A stretch of DNA of 64,000 nt. It comes from Eretmocerus hayati. Its lineage: Eukaryota > Arthropoda > Insecta > Hymenoptera > Aphelinidae. The stretch covers positions 98,365,338 to 98,429,337 of the forward strand of contig CM056744.1 of assembly GCA_029851415.1 (NCBI GenBank), written 5' to 3'. The notes under the pieces are model-generated. The model did not search any database. It was not told where the DNA came from and was given only the letters and a program-made list of their open reading frames with translations. Shown in pieces: positions 47,601-60,388 of the stretch; the stretch's first letter is position 1, and the number at the start of each line of letters is the position of its first letter. The translations under genes were made by a program, and so were the position numbers.

Positions 47601-50600
47601 TCATCGTCATCGCTCAAATTGGGATCCGCTCCGAGTTTCAGAAGCGCACATACTAGGGGGGCTTGATTATGAGCAACAGCAAGATGAAGAGGAGTCTAAA
47701 AAGTTATTTTCATTCGAGACTAGCAGACTTGGAGACTCAATATTCAATCGAAAAATAATCTTCGCAAAAACTGACCTTTTTCGTACTGTTCACGGCATTG
47801 ACGACGACCTTATACGATGGATCTGTGCTCAAAAGTAAAAGAATTGATTTCGTTATTTCGTATCGTTCCTGTCGGATGGAGTAGTGTAACGGGGTATCGC
47901 CAAAATTTGTTGTTTCCAAAAGCAAATTTTGGATTTTTGATATGGAGGCAAGCTTAGATCCTTTTTTCGCTTCAGTTTCTTTGAAGATTTCCATCACCCT
48001 TTTTAGAACATTTTCAACGAAATCCTGAAAGAATATGAATAGAATAGGATTTTCTCAGCATAGAGAAAAATTGCAACCCCGTAGAAGGCTGTTATTCAGA
48101 GATTGCTCTTCATTGTTCAAATTATAATTTGGGATAGAATTGTAACAATTAAAAAGTTCTTATTCCTCATCCGAAGCTATTGAAGTTGCTTACTTCTTTC
48201 AGCAAGGTCGTGTTTTTTGAGGAAATAGGGCGAACTGTTGAAAATAGTGCATTGTAACAACAAAACTCACCGTTTTGCTCTTCTGAGGATCAGGTCCAGA
48301 CGGTCCGTCGGCCACAAGATCTGAGTCGAAAGATATGGGTTCCGCCGATGCAAATGTTGAAAAATACTCTACAATTAGAGAACATACGTGACAATCAATT
48401 TCAACTCAATTGCAAACACTAAAATTAGGTGGCATAACGCTACTAACTTCCAATTTCGCTCTCGTTATTAACAAAATTTTGTATCTCTGGAGACTTATTG
48501 GGTTCCTCATCGAGCAAATTATTAAGTTCCCCCGATACGTTCGAGAGCTCCGGCAACGTCGAGCCAAAGTTCATTAACGTTTCTGCCAAAAAAATGTTTC
48601 CTAGAGTTGCACTCTGAGGTATTGCTGGTTGACTAAACTCGGAACTTCCGGACGATACCTCGATCCTCGCTCGTTTCCTGTCTACAATTGTTAATGAGTA
48701 AATGTATTTGTAATACCTCCCAAATGTACTATATTTCCATTACATAAATCGATTCAATAAGCACCACTTACTCATGACTTTATCTGATGGTTTGTAAGCG
48801 AACTCCATTGAATTTGAGATTTCGTTATCAGAGGGCCGTTCTAAGCGTATGTAGACCTGCACTGGCTTTGTGATGTTCAAATCTTTGTAAGGAGGGGTTC
48901 TGAAAAACGAATCAAGATCAGTTTCAAGATTTCAGGAAATAGAAAACAGTACTTGTAGAGCCGTTGATTATATCAATCGAATAGAATACAAAATCCAAAA
49001 TTAATCTTACTTGAATACTATGGCATACTGATGATGGACGTCTAACTCGGAAAATTTTCCATCACCTTCCCAAATGATATTTTCCTTATCATCTAATTCG
49101 AACAATTTTATCTTAATGTTTTCTGTGAAAGATCAAAGTTTTCATGGTGGTTACATACAATGCAGTAAGATAGTTGCTCATATTGAATTGTAAGATATAA
49201 GGAATAACCACACATACTTTTCCCCACTTTTTCTACTAGGATCCAAACTTCTTCATTACCCTCTACAGGGCTGGATAGTTTATCAATACGAGTGATTTTG
49301 AGCTCTCCAGTCAGTGCGCTCTCTGAATTTCAACAGGAACATGTCATCATAAGATCTTTTAAGAGTGTTCGAATGATGTATAAGGATAAAGTACTCACTC
49401 AAATTGTTGATGGGTCTAGAGTAAACTTTGTCTGTTATTGGGTACAAAATATTATTATCTCCGTAGGAGAATCCTTGAAAGCACAGGGCTACCACATTCA
49501 AGTTCATCCATTTCTGCGCTTTCTCAGCCTCTGAGTTCATCTTTGTTCAAAATTGTAGTACAAATGATTCAGTTCACTATTGCTGGATGTGATTTACAAA
49601 TAATACAGTATGGATCATGGGCATACCTGAACTTCCTCAGGTACTGATAATCTAGGATTTCGAACCCGATTTGCTTTTTTATCCTCTAGAATTTCAATTT
49701 TTCTTTTTCTCAGTATTTCATCTCTAATATGTTTTTTAGCTGTGTGGATGATACCCATATTGGTAAACCTGTAGTTTTCAAACAACACAATGTCAGTCTC
49801 TGTCTAACATCGAGTGAATACTTCATTCATGATACTAACATGGCAGTATATTCGTTTTCATCCGAAACCTCGATATCATGAGGATCATCTTGGTCCTCAT
49901 TGCCATTTTTTCGAACCAGATGGTGGGGATGAGGATATCTTCGTTCCTCATCTGCAGTTGCCAAAGTACACCTTATCACAGCATTTTTCAAATGTTTGCA
50001 ATTTATCAACTGACAATCCAAATCACAAAAATTAAGACATTAATGAACAAGACCTTCCTCGATAGGAAAAATAATGATCAAAAAACCACCTACACTAATG
50101 TATTACTCATTCTTAAGGTTGAGCGGCCATCAATTGAATTAAAATGGAAATAAAAAATAAATAAGTGGGAAATTGCATAGTACCTTTGCTGTTGGCACAT
50201 CTTTTTTATTTACACTGTCTTCCCTTTCACCAGAAAGACTTCCATGGGTCCCCATCATCTCTGACTTATAACGAAAACGAAATTTATCAACAGGCTGCAC
50301 AAGAATTTCGATCGATGGTTTCTCTACTGAAAAGGATGTCTTATTAATATTCAATTAGTAAGCATCAGGTAAGTAATGGAATCAAATTGAAATAAGTCGA
50401 GTCAAAAGATTGACTAACAATGGGAATGACTGATGCTCACCAACTTCATTTTCTGTGCCACCTATCATTTGCATCATTTGGTTTTCATCCATCAGGTCTA
50501 AACCATCTAGATTATCCAATGGAGATTCCATCGAGGATGGACTATACGAGCCTGCAGTACTCATCATGCGATGATCTGAAAAAACAAATAAATCTTATCT

Positions 50601-50846
50601 GATATTTCTGAGTTTCAATTATGAATCTCTAAAATCAAACCAAATTTAAAAAATCATAAAAAAATCTAATTTCGACTCTACAGGTAGGTATGTCTGACAA
50701 AAACTATCATCATTACCAAAACTATAGGTGAAAAATTGGTCCAACATCTGAGCTTGCAAGACAGGATAAGAGCTTTCCTGGAGTTGCTGTGGCGCAAAAG
50801 ACATCTGTCGCGCATAAGTTTCTAAATTGTCATACGCGTCAGGCAT
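44684..50846 (-). CDS. Relish: Relish, p100/p105-type NF-kB with ankyrin repeats (18 coding exons)
   Basis: Transcription factor of the insect Imd immune pathway; full length is held in the cytoplasm and cleavage frees the Rel part. Exons: 50846-50717, 50575-50441, 50326-50184, 50009-49840, 49768-49627, 49540-49399, 49322-49218, 49122-49011, 48899-48772, 48681-48448, 48368-48271, 48024-47776, 47695-47572, 47386-47142, 46979-46800, 46691-46560, 46475-46098, 44782-44684; phases agree, 981 aa. In order: Gln-rich N-terminus; Rel homology domain (about aa 90-390) with RFRYKSEM (about 105-112), PHPHHLV and NMGIIHTAKK; NLS RKRAR (about 404-408); linker; ankyrin repeats (about 514-780; GDTPLHYS, TPLHLAVAHNQ, SALHLAVKLG, TVLHIAVDSN, TALHNAVVKG); acidic Ser-rich stretch; death-like domain (about 890-981; GKWVKLAEHT). 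Likely family and length; no breaks. The start ATG MPDAYDNL is the first in the exon. Confidence 0.93.
44940..45665. repeat. fold-back element in the last Relish intron
   Basis: Sequence from about 44940 (ACACGTGAAATAAATGATCG...) recurs as reverse complement ending about 45665, with arms of roughly 250-300 bases and moderate divergence. No coding capacity seen. Lies wholly inside the intron 44783-46097. Confidence 0.75.
47440..47515. repeat. ATT-rich microsatellite in a Relish intron
   Basis: Runs of ATT followed by a T tract between Relish exons; simple-sequence repeat. Confidence 0.7.
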
Positions 50847-51553
50847 TTTCTTCGTCAAATAATAGCAAACCACTAAACCCGCACAAAAACACTGAAGATA
50901 GATAGGTCTTCACTGGATAAATGCGAGCACAAGAAAATGACGATGTAGGCTTGGTACTCACCGATAACGGACTGAAGTCACGGAATTCACTCTCTCGATC
51001 GTGAGAGAGACGAACAAGGAAAAAATAACTATTAAATGCTGCGGCACATACTTCAATCCCGGCATAACCTTGATGAATAAGCCTCCTTTCTGTGCGACGT
51101 CTATGATTCCAATACAACGAACCACAGCAAACACAGCAAACTACAGAGCCCGGTTCTTCCCCGTTTCGAGAGAGATGAAAGATTATTTTATCCTTCTCTG
51201 AAAACATAAACGCAGGATCAGCCAATCACTCGCCACCAAACAATCCCTACTCCTCGTCTTGTTTACAAAGTAGGAAAGTTTATCATACGCCATGCTGGAT
51301 CTATAATTTCCTTTGTAGACTCGAATTACGTGATTTTAACTGAGAGTTTTGCCTGCCAAATGCAGGATAAGATGGAAAACTATTCGATGAAGTATTTTAC
51401 GATGTATGAAGAGAATATGTGACGAGGCACCTGTTGAACTGACAGCGAACTTCCAAATTCCAAACACCTGCACGTGACTGCTCCGGAGCAGACGACGAAC
51501 CACGCAACGCATGCGCAGAGGGTGTCAGAGGTCAGAGGGTCGCGGCAAAAGCC

Positions 51554-51563
51554 GGGGAATCCC
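51554..51563. promoter_or_regulatory. kB-like site upstream of Relish
   Basis: GGGGAATCCC matches the NF-kB consensus and lies about 710 bases upstream of the Relish start codon, close to a GC-richer stretch with a CGCATGCGCAG motif (about 51508). Self-regulation is inferred from family behaviour, not shown. Confidence 0.4.
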
Positions 51564-51765
51564 AGAGCCCCCACAACATAAATCTCAATGATATGGTCCA
51601 GAATTGAACGCAGCGTGCGTGCTCCACGTGTACTCCACTCGCTCTCAGCTCAGCAGCATACAATAAGTATCCACCAAGTAATGCTATATCGCATATAAAA
51701 AAATTGTTCAACTTGTATAGAACAGCTTATATTCTTACCACCGGATGCTGTAAAATTCTTACCAA

Positions 51766-52429
51766 CTCGGCCAAAAATAGTTACGTATTTTCTGCAGGTA
51801 CATATTGCACGTGTTATTTCCACCTACTTTTTTCACCTATTTTTTCCACCTATTTTTTCTACCTGCATATTATACCTTCATATTACACGTACAGCGGTGG
51901 GTCGACGCGAAGAAGAGTGGGCAAGGGAGACGAGAAAAGGCCCTTGGAGTGTACGACGGGCCGCTTTTGGGTGATGACAGATAAAGCGCTACGCCACGAT
52001 TTTGCGCCACGCCACGACGCGCTATCGCACGCCACGACCCAAAAATTCATTCCAGCGAATCCAACCATCGACGGATCTGTTTCATTCTCATAATCCACGA
52101 TTGATACTGTAACAATAAATCTAATCCATCGATGGTCGGGTTCGCTGGAATGAATTTTTGGGTCGTGGCGTGCGATAGCGCGTCGTGGCGTGGCGCAAAA
52201 TCGTAGCGTAGCGCTTTATCTGTCATCACCCTTTCCTGCATGCATGCAGGCGTATCAGTGGCTCGCCGCGCGCTCTACTCGGTCTGACGGGCGGGCTGAT
52301 ATCAGATATTCTGTCGGGAAAAATCAACCCCGGAACCCGCAAATTCCCGAAGGCTCGAATCAGATGATCTGTCGGGGGGAAAATCACACTCAAAAATATA
52401 AGATGGCAACCGTACCTACGAATGCCCGG
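51766..52429 (+). repeat. dispersed repeat, copy 1 (about 400 bp, interrupted by a MITE)
   Basis: Starts CTCGGCCAAAAATAG and ends CGAATGCCCGG. After removing 51969-52234 it aligns along its whole length with the inverted copy at 54448-54848. No terminal inverted repeats of its own. Confidence 0.85.
51969..52231. mobile_element. 263-bp MITE with about 110-bp inverted arms
   Basis: Begins GGGTGATGACAGATAAAGCG and ends with its complement; the arms run on through CACGACCCAAAAATTCATTC with few mismatches. The 3-bp duplication TTT flanks it (51966-51968, 52232-52234). The copy at 54.4-54.8 kb lacks it and shows the undisturbed CGCTTTTCCTGCA site. Confidence 0.9.
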
Positions 52430-52480
52430 AAGCTTGAAGCAACAATTTTTTGGGAGGAAAATCAATATCAGAAGAATAAT

Positions 52481-52919
52481 AAGGTGGAACGTTTGACCAA
52501 CGAAAAATGTCTACAAGATGTCTGTTGTTTCGACGTTTCCAGAACGTTTCTGGGACTTTGCGAATATAGTTAAATAAATGGATTGTTTTTTATAAATTGC
52601 TGTTAATTGCAGTTCTTGTTGTATTCAAGCACAATCTCACCGTCTTTCTTGTACTAAGTGGACATGTTTCTGATTGAGCGCAATCGATGGGATTGAACGG
52701 GGATGGAGCTGGTAGCTTGCGAGAAAGGGAATTTTAGAAACAGTTTATTCATTTATCTATTTATTCAACAAAAAATTTTCTATGTCTTGGTTGCACAAGA
52801 AACATCTCGGAAACCATTGTGCAACCTTTGAAAAACCGTTGAAACATCCCAGAAACGTGCTGGAAACGTTGAAACAACAGACATTTCGTAGACATTTTAC
52901 GTTGCTCAAACGTTTTACC
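52481..52919. repeat. fold-back element
   Basis: The left arm (about 52481-52562, AACGTTTGACCAACG...TTTCTGGGA) matches the reverse complement of about 52838-52919. The spacer of about 275 bases has no recognised content. Confidence 0.75.
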
Positions 52920-54447
52920 TACGGGGTTTCCGACTATTTACGGAATGTTCCAGAAACGTCGTGCACAGTCCAAAAAGTTATGTATATAGAATAAAAGAAG
53001 CTATGATCAATTTTTCTTTATTCTGACAGAATTCATCTTGACCAGAGCATTTGCGGGTTAAGTTGTCCTTCCATTCAATTCTGGAATTAATGCCTACTCC
53101 TTGTCAGAGCTTCCTGTTCATCCGTTCTGGTATTTGTAGATTTGATATTGTCCTCGATAATTTCTCGTTTCTTTTCGGGATTGGCAGGTTGCGTCGCCGC
53201 ACCACACCTCAAAAATAGGAAAGTTGGAGGAAAATATTTCGAAAAACGGAGATCAAGTAGAGGACTTCAACAACCGCAATGAGAACGTTGATTTCCTTCA
53301 CCCAGGGTCTTCAAACGTGCATTATCTAAGATGGGAAACCGATCGTGGAAAACTTTTAAAGAAGATATAATTTTGAAGTCCAAGTAATGATTAACAATGC
53401 CGAACTGCTGTGAAATTTTGCACCAAGATTTTCTGATGCAGTTTTATACATTTGATCTCTGGCGATAAATTTTGTCTTAATATGTGCAGGTTTCGGAGAT
53501 AATTTTTTTCCACGACAGAATTTTCGATCTGAACATCCGGTTTTGATTGCCTTTCTAGATTTTTAGTTTGATTTTTCACTCGATCGATTTTTCACTCGAA
53601 AAATTATCTCGTCTTTCGAAATATTCCATCAGATTTTGTCTCAAATGTGACCTACAGAAGCAAAACACGGAATTTATCAATTTTCACATCAAATTTCGAG
53701 AAATCGTTGCTACCTCAAATCTTAGACAAAATCTGATGAAATATTCTGAAAGATGAGATCATTTTTTGTCGAAATCATGTGCTATGATATTTTTTAAATC
53801 CAATTTTGCCCCAGAATAGAGGGAGAGAAAATTGAACAGTTGCCAGGCTCGGTATCTCCAGAAGCACCCTATGTTAATACAAAGTTTTATTTCGGAGCTC
53901 GTAAGTCAGACGGGAAGGGTCCTACGAAAATTTTACAAGAGAGCAAATTTTTAGATTTTTGAACGATCTACAAAATCCCGTGAGTATTTTTGTGATCGGA
54001 TCACTCCCGTCGAAATTGTAAGTGACTGATTGAAGGAGATTTTTTTTCTGACTTTCAACCACGTGTATGGGCACTTGAAAAGCACGTAAAAAATTATCAA
54101 AACCCATGAATTGATAGATTTTTTCGTGCTCTTTGGAATCCTCTATTCAGAATTCCCGTCCGACCAATCAAATTTAGGGACTAATATAATACAAAGTCAT
54201 CTTAACATGAGAAAAATGATCCAATTTCTTGTTGAGCTGACTCTTGCATGGCCCAATCTTAGAACTGTGTTATGTTAAAAAATGTTTGGGCGTTTGGAAG
54301 GATATGCTATAAAGTATATTTGGATGATATTTTTGTAGCAATGAATGTTAGAAACTAGTTTGTTTACTAAATGTAGAGTAGGAACAATTGAAAATTGCTG
54401 GATTTTCCTCCCACCCCGCCGCGGAAAAAATGTATTAGAATAAGGCC

Positions 54448-54848
54448 CCGGGCATTCGTAGGTACGGTTGCCATCTTATATTTTCGAGTGTGATGATTTC
54501 TCTCCCGACAGATCATCTGATTCGAGCCTTCGGGAATTTGCGGGTTCCGGGGTTGATTTTTCCCGACAGAATATCTGATATCAGCCCGCCCGTCAGACCG
54601 AGTAGAGCGCGCGGCGAGCCACTGATGCGCCTGCATGCATGCAGGAAAAGCGGCCCGTCGTACACTCTAAGGGCCTTTTCTCGTCTCCCTTGCCCACTCT
54701 TCTTCGCGTCGACCCGCCGCTGTACGTGTAATATGAAGGTATAATATGCAGGTAGAAAAAATAGGTGGAAAAAATAGGTGAAAAAAGTAGGTGGAAATAA
54801 CACGTGCAATATGTACCTGCAGAAAATACGTAACTATTTTTGGCCGAG
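54448..54848 (-). repeat. dispersed repeat, copy 2 (uninterrupted, inverted)
   Basis: Reverse-orientation copy of the repeat at 51766-52429 without the internal MITE; about 401 bases. Confidence 0.85.
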
Positions 54849-57232
54849 AAGTGATAACAATTAGCTACAAGCAATTGAAACATTCAACATCAAACTTCAT
54901 TTGCACCATATAATACATGAAATTGATGATAGAAATTCGAATTCTAAAGTGGCTAACTCGGCACGACAATCAACGACAGTGCAATTTTATGCTCAAACGA
55001 TAGAAGGCACATTCAATGACCGACATTCACAAGAAATATTGTTAAAATTGTATGGTTCATTTATTTCTACCGGTAAAAATGAATAAACCATACAAATACA
55101 CGAATTTCTTGCTTTTTTTTTCATTCATCTGTCTAGTAACGAAAACCCGGAAAGGCACGTTTCATTGTTTATTGGTGTCACGCCCCTGATATTGAACAAT
55201 ATTTTTTGTTAATATAGATTATTATTTGAGCGCCTATGAGGTGTAGAAGCTTCTTTTGGAGGCTACCGTACCGCAGTCTAAAAGCTTACAATGATCAAGA
55301 AAAGACAGTTAAACGTTTAAACGTGATTTTATTTGGAAAAGATCGATCAATTCATCAATTCAATTCAAAGTCCCACGCTCACGGATATCCACGATCGAGA
55401 ACACATCGCTTGCAGTGAGAGAGGTGGATGTATAAGATGAAATTAGGAATCTACGACTTGCAAACATCCTCTGTAGAAAAATTTTTCGAAAAACTTCAAC
55501 CAACTGGAATGAAAACTTCAACCAGTTGGTTGAAAATTCAACCAACTTTTTCAGTGCACTCAAACTTGCGCTTTCTTGTGTCTTTTGATAAACTAATGGT
55601 GTTATTAAACTAAAAAGGTGAATAAAGTTTCAATCGTGTTCAGAAAAGTGAATTTAGGTTTTTATTTGTTCCATCATCGTATAGATAATAACATATATTT
55701 TATTGTCATATATATATGAAATCTGAAACCGTAACTTGAGGGTTCAAAGTTTATTGAGACATCAGGTATGGTATAGGTCTTCATATTTCTTCAAATAAAG
55801 ATTTTGCGGATTATGATTCGTTGGAACAAAATGCGATGGGAATACTTCCCTTCGGAGCATGTTATAACATAAAGAGTCAAAAATTGTGGGATCAAAATCG
55901 AAGTTCCAGATCAGGATTGAATACCGTCATCCGGGGTGACTTTGGAACAGGGGAGTTAACTTTGGAACAACCCATGAAAGAGTGGTTATCTCGCAATAAA
56001 GTTGGCTATTAGGCAGATGATCCTGAGACCACAATACCGGTTCCCTCCACTTGGGACACGCATGAACAATATCTTGAATCGGCGCGAGGGACTCCAACAG
56101 CTTTTAATCCGTTTATAAAAGCTGACTTCTTCAAAAGTACGTTTTCAATCCAATAAACAGTCTCCCGGAAAAAGTGGTGTGGGTCCGACTGCAGGTCGAA
56201 TCCAACGTAGCTGAGCTAGATTCCACTTGTATGTATGTACACATATCTGGATAAATCCATTGTTACATTGGAGTTTCAATTTTGTAGAGTAAAAACTGAC
56301 AAGTACGTATTTTTTTTTCAGAAACTGAGGTAACTTTGGAACACTTGTTCATGTACTCTAAATTATCTCCCAATTTCTATATCATCGTCAAATTCTACTG
56401 ACTTGAGTAGTCGTTGATGAGAGCTTCGAAATGAGCCAAAGAACGTCTCATTTCGACCAACGGAAGCCGAGTTATGGTAGTTTTTGTCAGAAACCGACTG
56501 TAAAGGTACTTTCCTCCTCGAGAGTTAGCCGCGACGACGCGAGGTATGCTGAAGGTGTCTATGCTCGATTGGAGAAGTTAAATTCAACCAAATGGACTTT
56601 TACAACAGTTCGATTACTGATGGTGAAAATCGATTGCGTAACCTATGATAACAATCCCTGTGGCAAAGTGATCCCAGTCCGTGTTTAACGTTGAAACACG
56701 ATTTTCGGCGCTCATAGCTCCAACCAGAGATGTCCAAATGGACCTTGTAAACACCGCAATCGAAAGCTGAAACTGTGAGCTTTCGATTGACTACAGATAC
56801 AATGCGTTTGTGATGTAAGGCGTACAAGTTTCGCGAGGTTTCAGGAAAAAAATGCAATTTTTGTTTCAAAGTTACCCTGGTTGACGGTACATAATAAATA
56901 CAATCAAGCTTTGAATGTTCCGAGCTATTCCGCTTTGAAATAATTTGAATTAATAATATAGAATCTCAATCTCCTACAGGTTGAAGGTACCCCAAAAAAG
57001 TCTTTCGTCCGTTGAAATTCCGGTCCTCATAATGGAACATTCACGGTATGGAACTTAATAATAAATAATGCTCTGTGCAACTTTTTCGCGATATTTCACT
57101 TTCTTAGTTCTTTTCCAAGCACGACGCAGTGCGCCCTTAGGACAAAGAAGCTTGACAAAAGAGAGGAAAAAGATCTAGATAAGCCATCTTGCACGTTGAG
57201 ACTCACCGTACAAGAACCATTTTTTAGATCAA

Positions 57233-57760
57233 TCGTATCAGATCGTCTTATCGAGTAATTGTAAAATCAAGAATTCACCATACATTCCTTATGGAGGAAT
57301 TCGGCGACTCCCTGTTTTCTTCGCTTCCTCGAGGTTTCCTCGCAATCACTCCAAAAAGTTGGGTACGAGGAAAAAATGCCAAGAATAGTTTTCTGTAGAT
57401 CTTTCAGAGACCTATAAGATGCTGTAGTTGAATTGATCGAGAAACTCAGCCTTTTTTCATGGTATTGAAGGAAATGGTAAAAAATTACCAAAAAGCGCAA
57501 CGTTTTTCGGGAGAAAGGCTTTTTCCATGATATTCCAAGTCTCTTGAGTTCTGCGATCCACCCAACCACATCACTTCGTAGATCTTCAAAGAATCTATTC
57601 TTGACATTTTTTGCTATGACCCACCTTTTCTGAGTAATTACGAAAGAACCTAAAGGAAACGAAGAAAACGGAGAGTCACCGAATTTCTCCATAAGCAATA
57701 TATGGTGAATTCTGAATTTGATAATCACTCGATGAGACAATCTGATACGATTTACCTGAA
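57233..57760. repeat. fold-back element, arms about 170-200 bp
   Basis: The left arm (from TCGTATCAGATCGTC at 57233) and the reverse complement of about 57560-57760 share GAATTCACCATA, TTATGGAG and TTTTCTTCG blocks in order. The 187-codon minus-strand frame across it is a by-product of the palindrome. Confidence 0.75.
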
Positions 57761-59822
57761 GAATGGGCCTAGTTCGGGGAGTTCCAACGAGAAAGATGGC
57801 TTTTTCACATTCTTTCGGCATTTTTGTCACACTTCTCTATCGTAGAATGAAATGCAACGTGACGAATAAGTGCATGGCAAACTTTCGTCATGCTGTTGTT
57901 TTTTGATGCATTGACTTATATCGAATAAAAATTATACGGACAGTGGTAAAATACTTGAAGGATAATAAAAGCACTGCGTACAATTATCAAATAGAATCAG
58001 CCAAATCGACAGAACTGGGCTACGGATCAAGTATTTTGGTACGATAACGAGTTTCAAAGAGGAATATCATCGTGCAGAAATTATAAAGCGGCTGGAGGAA
58101 ACTTTGAATTCCTTCTACGAATAGTTTTGAATAAAACCCACGAAGCAAGATGAAATTTGATGACAAATTTATCAGTCCATCTGGTTGATTTGAGCATTGG
58201 TTAAATTTTTTTCGCGTACTTTCTTGTTCGGCATTCGAAGTTTGTAAAATCCTCTTCTCGCAAAAATGTGAGTAAATGATTGAGCGGACTCTTGAGGGTC
58301 CTCACTATTTTGTCAAGCGTTAAGCCACGTGTTGATGAATTATAAAATACTGTTATATCTCATGATTTAAATCAAAGTAGTTCCAGATATTTTCTCTTCG
58401 ACTCTGAAGGCTCTTGAAATTTTAAATGAGGTGACCCGAAATAGTGATCTACCACTGTGCCGAGTTTCGTAATTTTCTGCACGATAGTTCGAGGACCGCT
58501 ATAGTACTAATAATTATAGTCACGGCGATCTTCTCATCATTTGTTAAACATTATTGAGGCAACGCAACTGTAAGATATATTATAGGCGGTGACGCACTTA
58601 TTTCCCAACTTTTCGATTTTCCCATGGGCGCACGCTTTAAACGTCCTGATTTGATGAGTAATTATAGAAAGAAAAAATATCTGCAGGAAGGTTTGGTTTG
58701 GAGACGCCCCAATATAGTGCCACGCGAAGTTGATTTTTATTATTGGAAAGCCTATACTAAAAACGCGAAATGGTGAAATGACGCAAGTGATATAAAAACT
58801 TTTCTGATAAGAAAATGCAGATTCTGACTTCACCATCTGATAGAGAATAACCAATTCACCCTAGAGGCCTAGAATCAATGTTTCGTTGTTTTTTGACGAG
58901 TATTTCACCCATTTTTGGAACCTCAAAGTCTTTCGCTATTTTCTCGATTCCAACCGAATGGTGGTTACGTACTTTCTCACTATGTACGGCTGTATATATC
59001 GGTGTCTAGAGTATGCGAAAACCAGCGAATACCGTCTCTCAAAACTATTCTCATTGGTCTCAGAAGAACATATCTCATGGGCCCTGTTTTTAGATTCGAC
59101 CTGTCTCACATCATTTGAGAATGGTATTGCATAGAGGACATAAAATTTAACAGTTTTCAAGAAATCACCCATATCTGAGTTGGGTCCCTCAGAGTGTATG
59201 ACAAGTTGAGTACTACGGCCTGGATATATACATACCCTTATACTTCAATGATAGCTATGTAGGTAAAGGCTGAACAGCGCAGTGCTTAGTTTGTTTCAAA
59301 ACTTTCGTAAAGAATGAAGTGTTTTTTCTGCCTTTTCATCTACATGAAAGTCACTCTATTATAATATATTATTCAAGATAATAATTATTCAAGATTTACG
59401 TGCCAAAATCGGATCTCTCACCTGGTTCTTTTTGTTCCTCTAAATTGTGTTTCACAAGCTTGCTGAAATAAGTAGACATTGTTACAAATTTCTTATTAGG
59501 ATGGAATGTATTTTGGTTCCCAGAATCGACAAAACGACCAGACAAAAAACTCTAGACACAACTATTACTGGCGGATCACTTACGAAACCGCTCCTCTGTA
59601 TTTTGTGAAATTCGGAAAAAAGTAACTAATTCCTAGGAGCTGTGGAAAAACTTGAGTCTTAGATACATAGGTACTTAATCATGATGTGAATCATTTTATT
59701 ACCGATAATTTTGAAGAATGCACGGATTTAACTAATTAAATATGAGATATCGATCGTCAGACTTCTAGTAATGAAAAAATTGTATAAATGAGTCTTCAGT
59801 AATATTGTCTAATCATTCATTA

Positions 59823-59875
59823 ACGAAGAATTAAGAATTTCAAGAATCAAGAATTAAGAATTAAGAATCAAACGA
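59823..59875. repeat. AAGAATT short tandem repeat
   Basis: Several near copies of AAGAATT/AAGAATC in a row; simple repeat. Confidence 0.5.
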
Positions 59876-60194
59876 AAAGACCCACCACAGAATTCTATTG
59901 ATTTCGAACATTGCTCTCTTCAAACTCTGGTCAAACTCATCAAGAATTCAAGTAGCCCAAAATGATCAATTACTCTGCAAGTACTACCTCTGAAAATGAC
60001 GGTATCGTTCGATTGTCCGGGTAATATCTTTCTGAACTTGGATGACTAACTGATATGGGTGATTTTGCCATAGTTTAGGTATTTTGAGGCAAAAAACGGC
60101 GGAGGTCGGGATTGGTCCCGAAAAATTGACTGATAGTTTTGCTTGAGACATGTGTTAGCTTTCCCTCTATGGTACTTCCTTAAGAGGATGTCAG

Positions 60195-60360
60195 ATACCG
60201 ACATTGTCGATTTTCTGGATTTCTCGACGGATTTTCGAGATATCGGGATTCTACTAAGTAACGCCGATTCTATTTGGCTTATAGAATCGGCGTTACTTGT
60301 TAGATTTTTGATATCTCAAAAATTCATCGAGAAATCCGAAAACTCGACCATGTCGGTAAC
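60195..60360. repeat. short fold-back element with perfect inner stem
   Basis: Arms of about 75 bases; the centre is a perfect 17-bp stem, AGTAACGCCGATTCTAT with a 7-base loop and its complement (60257-60297). Confidence 0.8.
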
Positions 60361-60388
60361 TGTACAATATTGATAGGACTCCGACACT

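Noticed and set aside
51704..52093. 129-codon frame upstream of Relish
   Set aside because: Falls in the dispersed repeat and MITE; the similar frame in the inverted copy reflects the repeat, not a gene.
55900..57000. Defined TIR transposon around the AACTTTGGAAC motifs
   Set aside because: Several direct and inverted copies of the motif exist, but no pair of ends and no target duplication could be fixed.
57267..57830. 187-codon minus-strand frame
   Set aside because: Lies across a long inverted repeat; no family features, and the frame follows from the palindrome.
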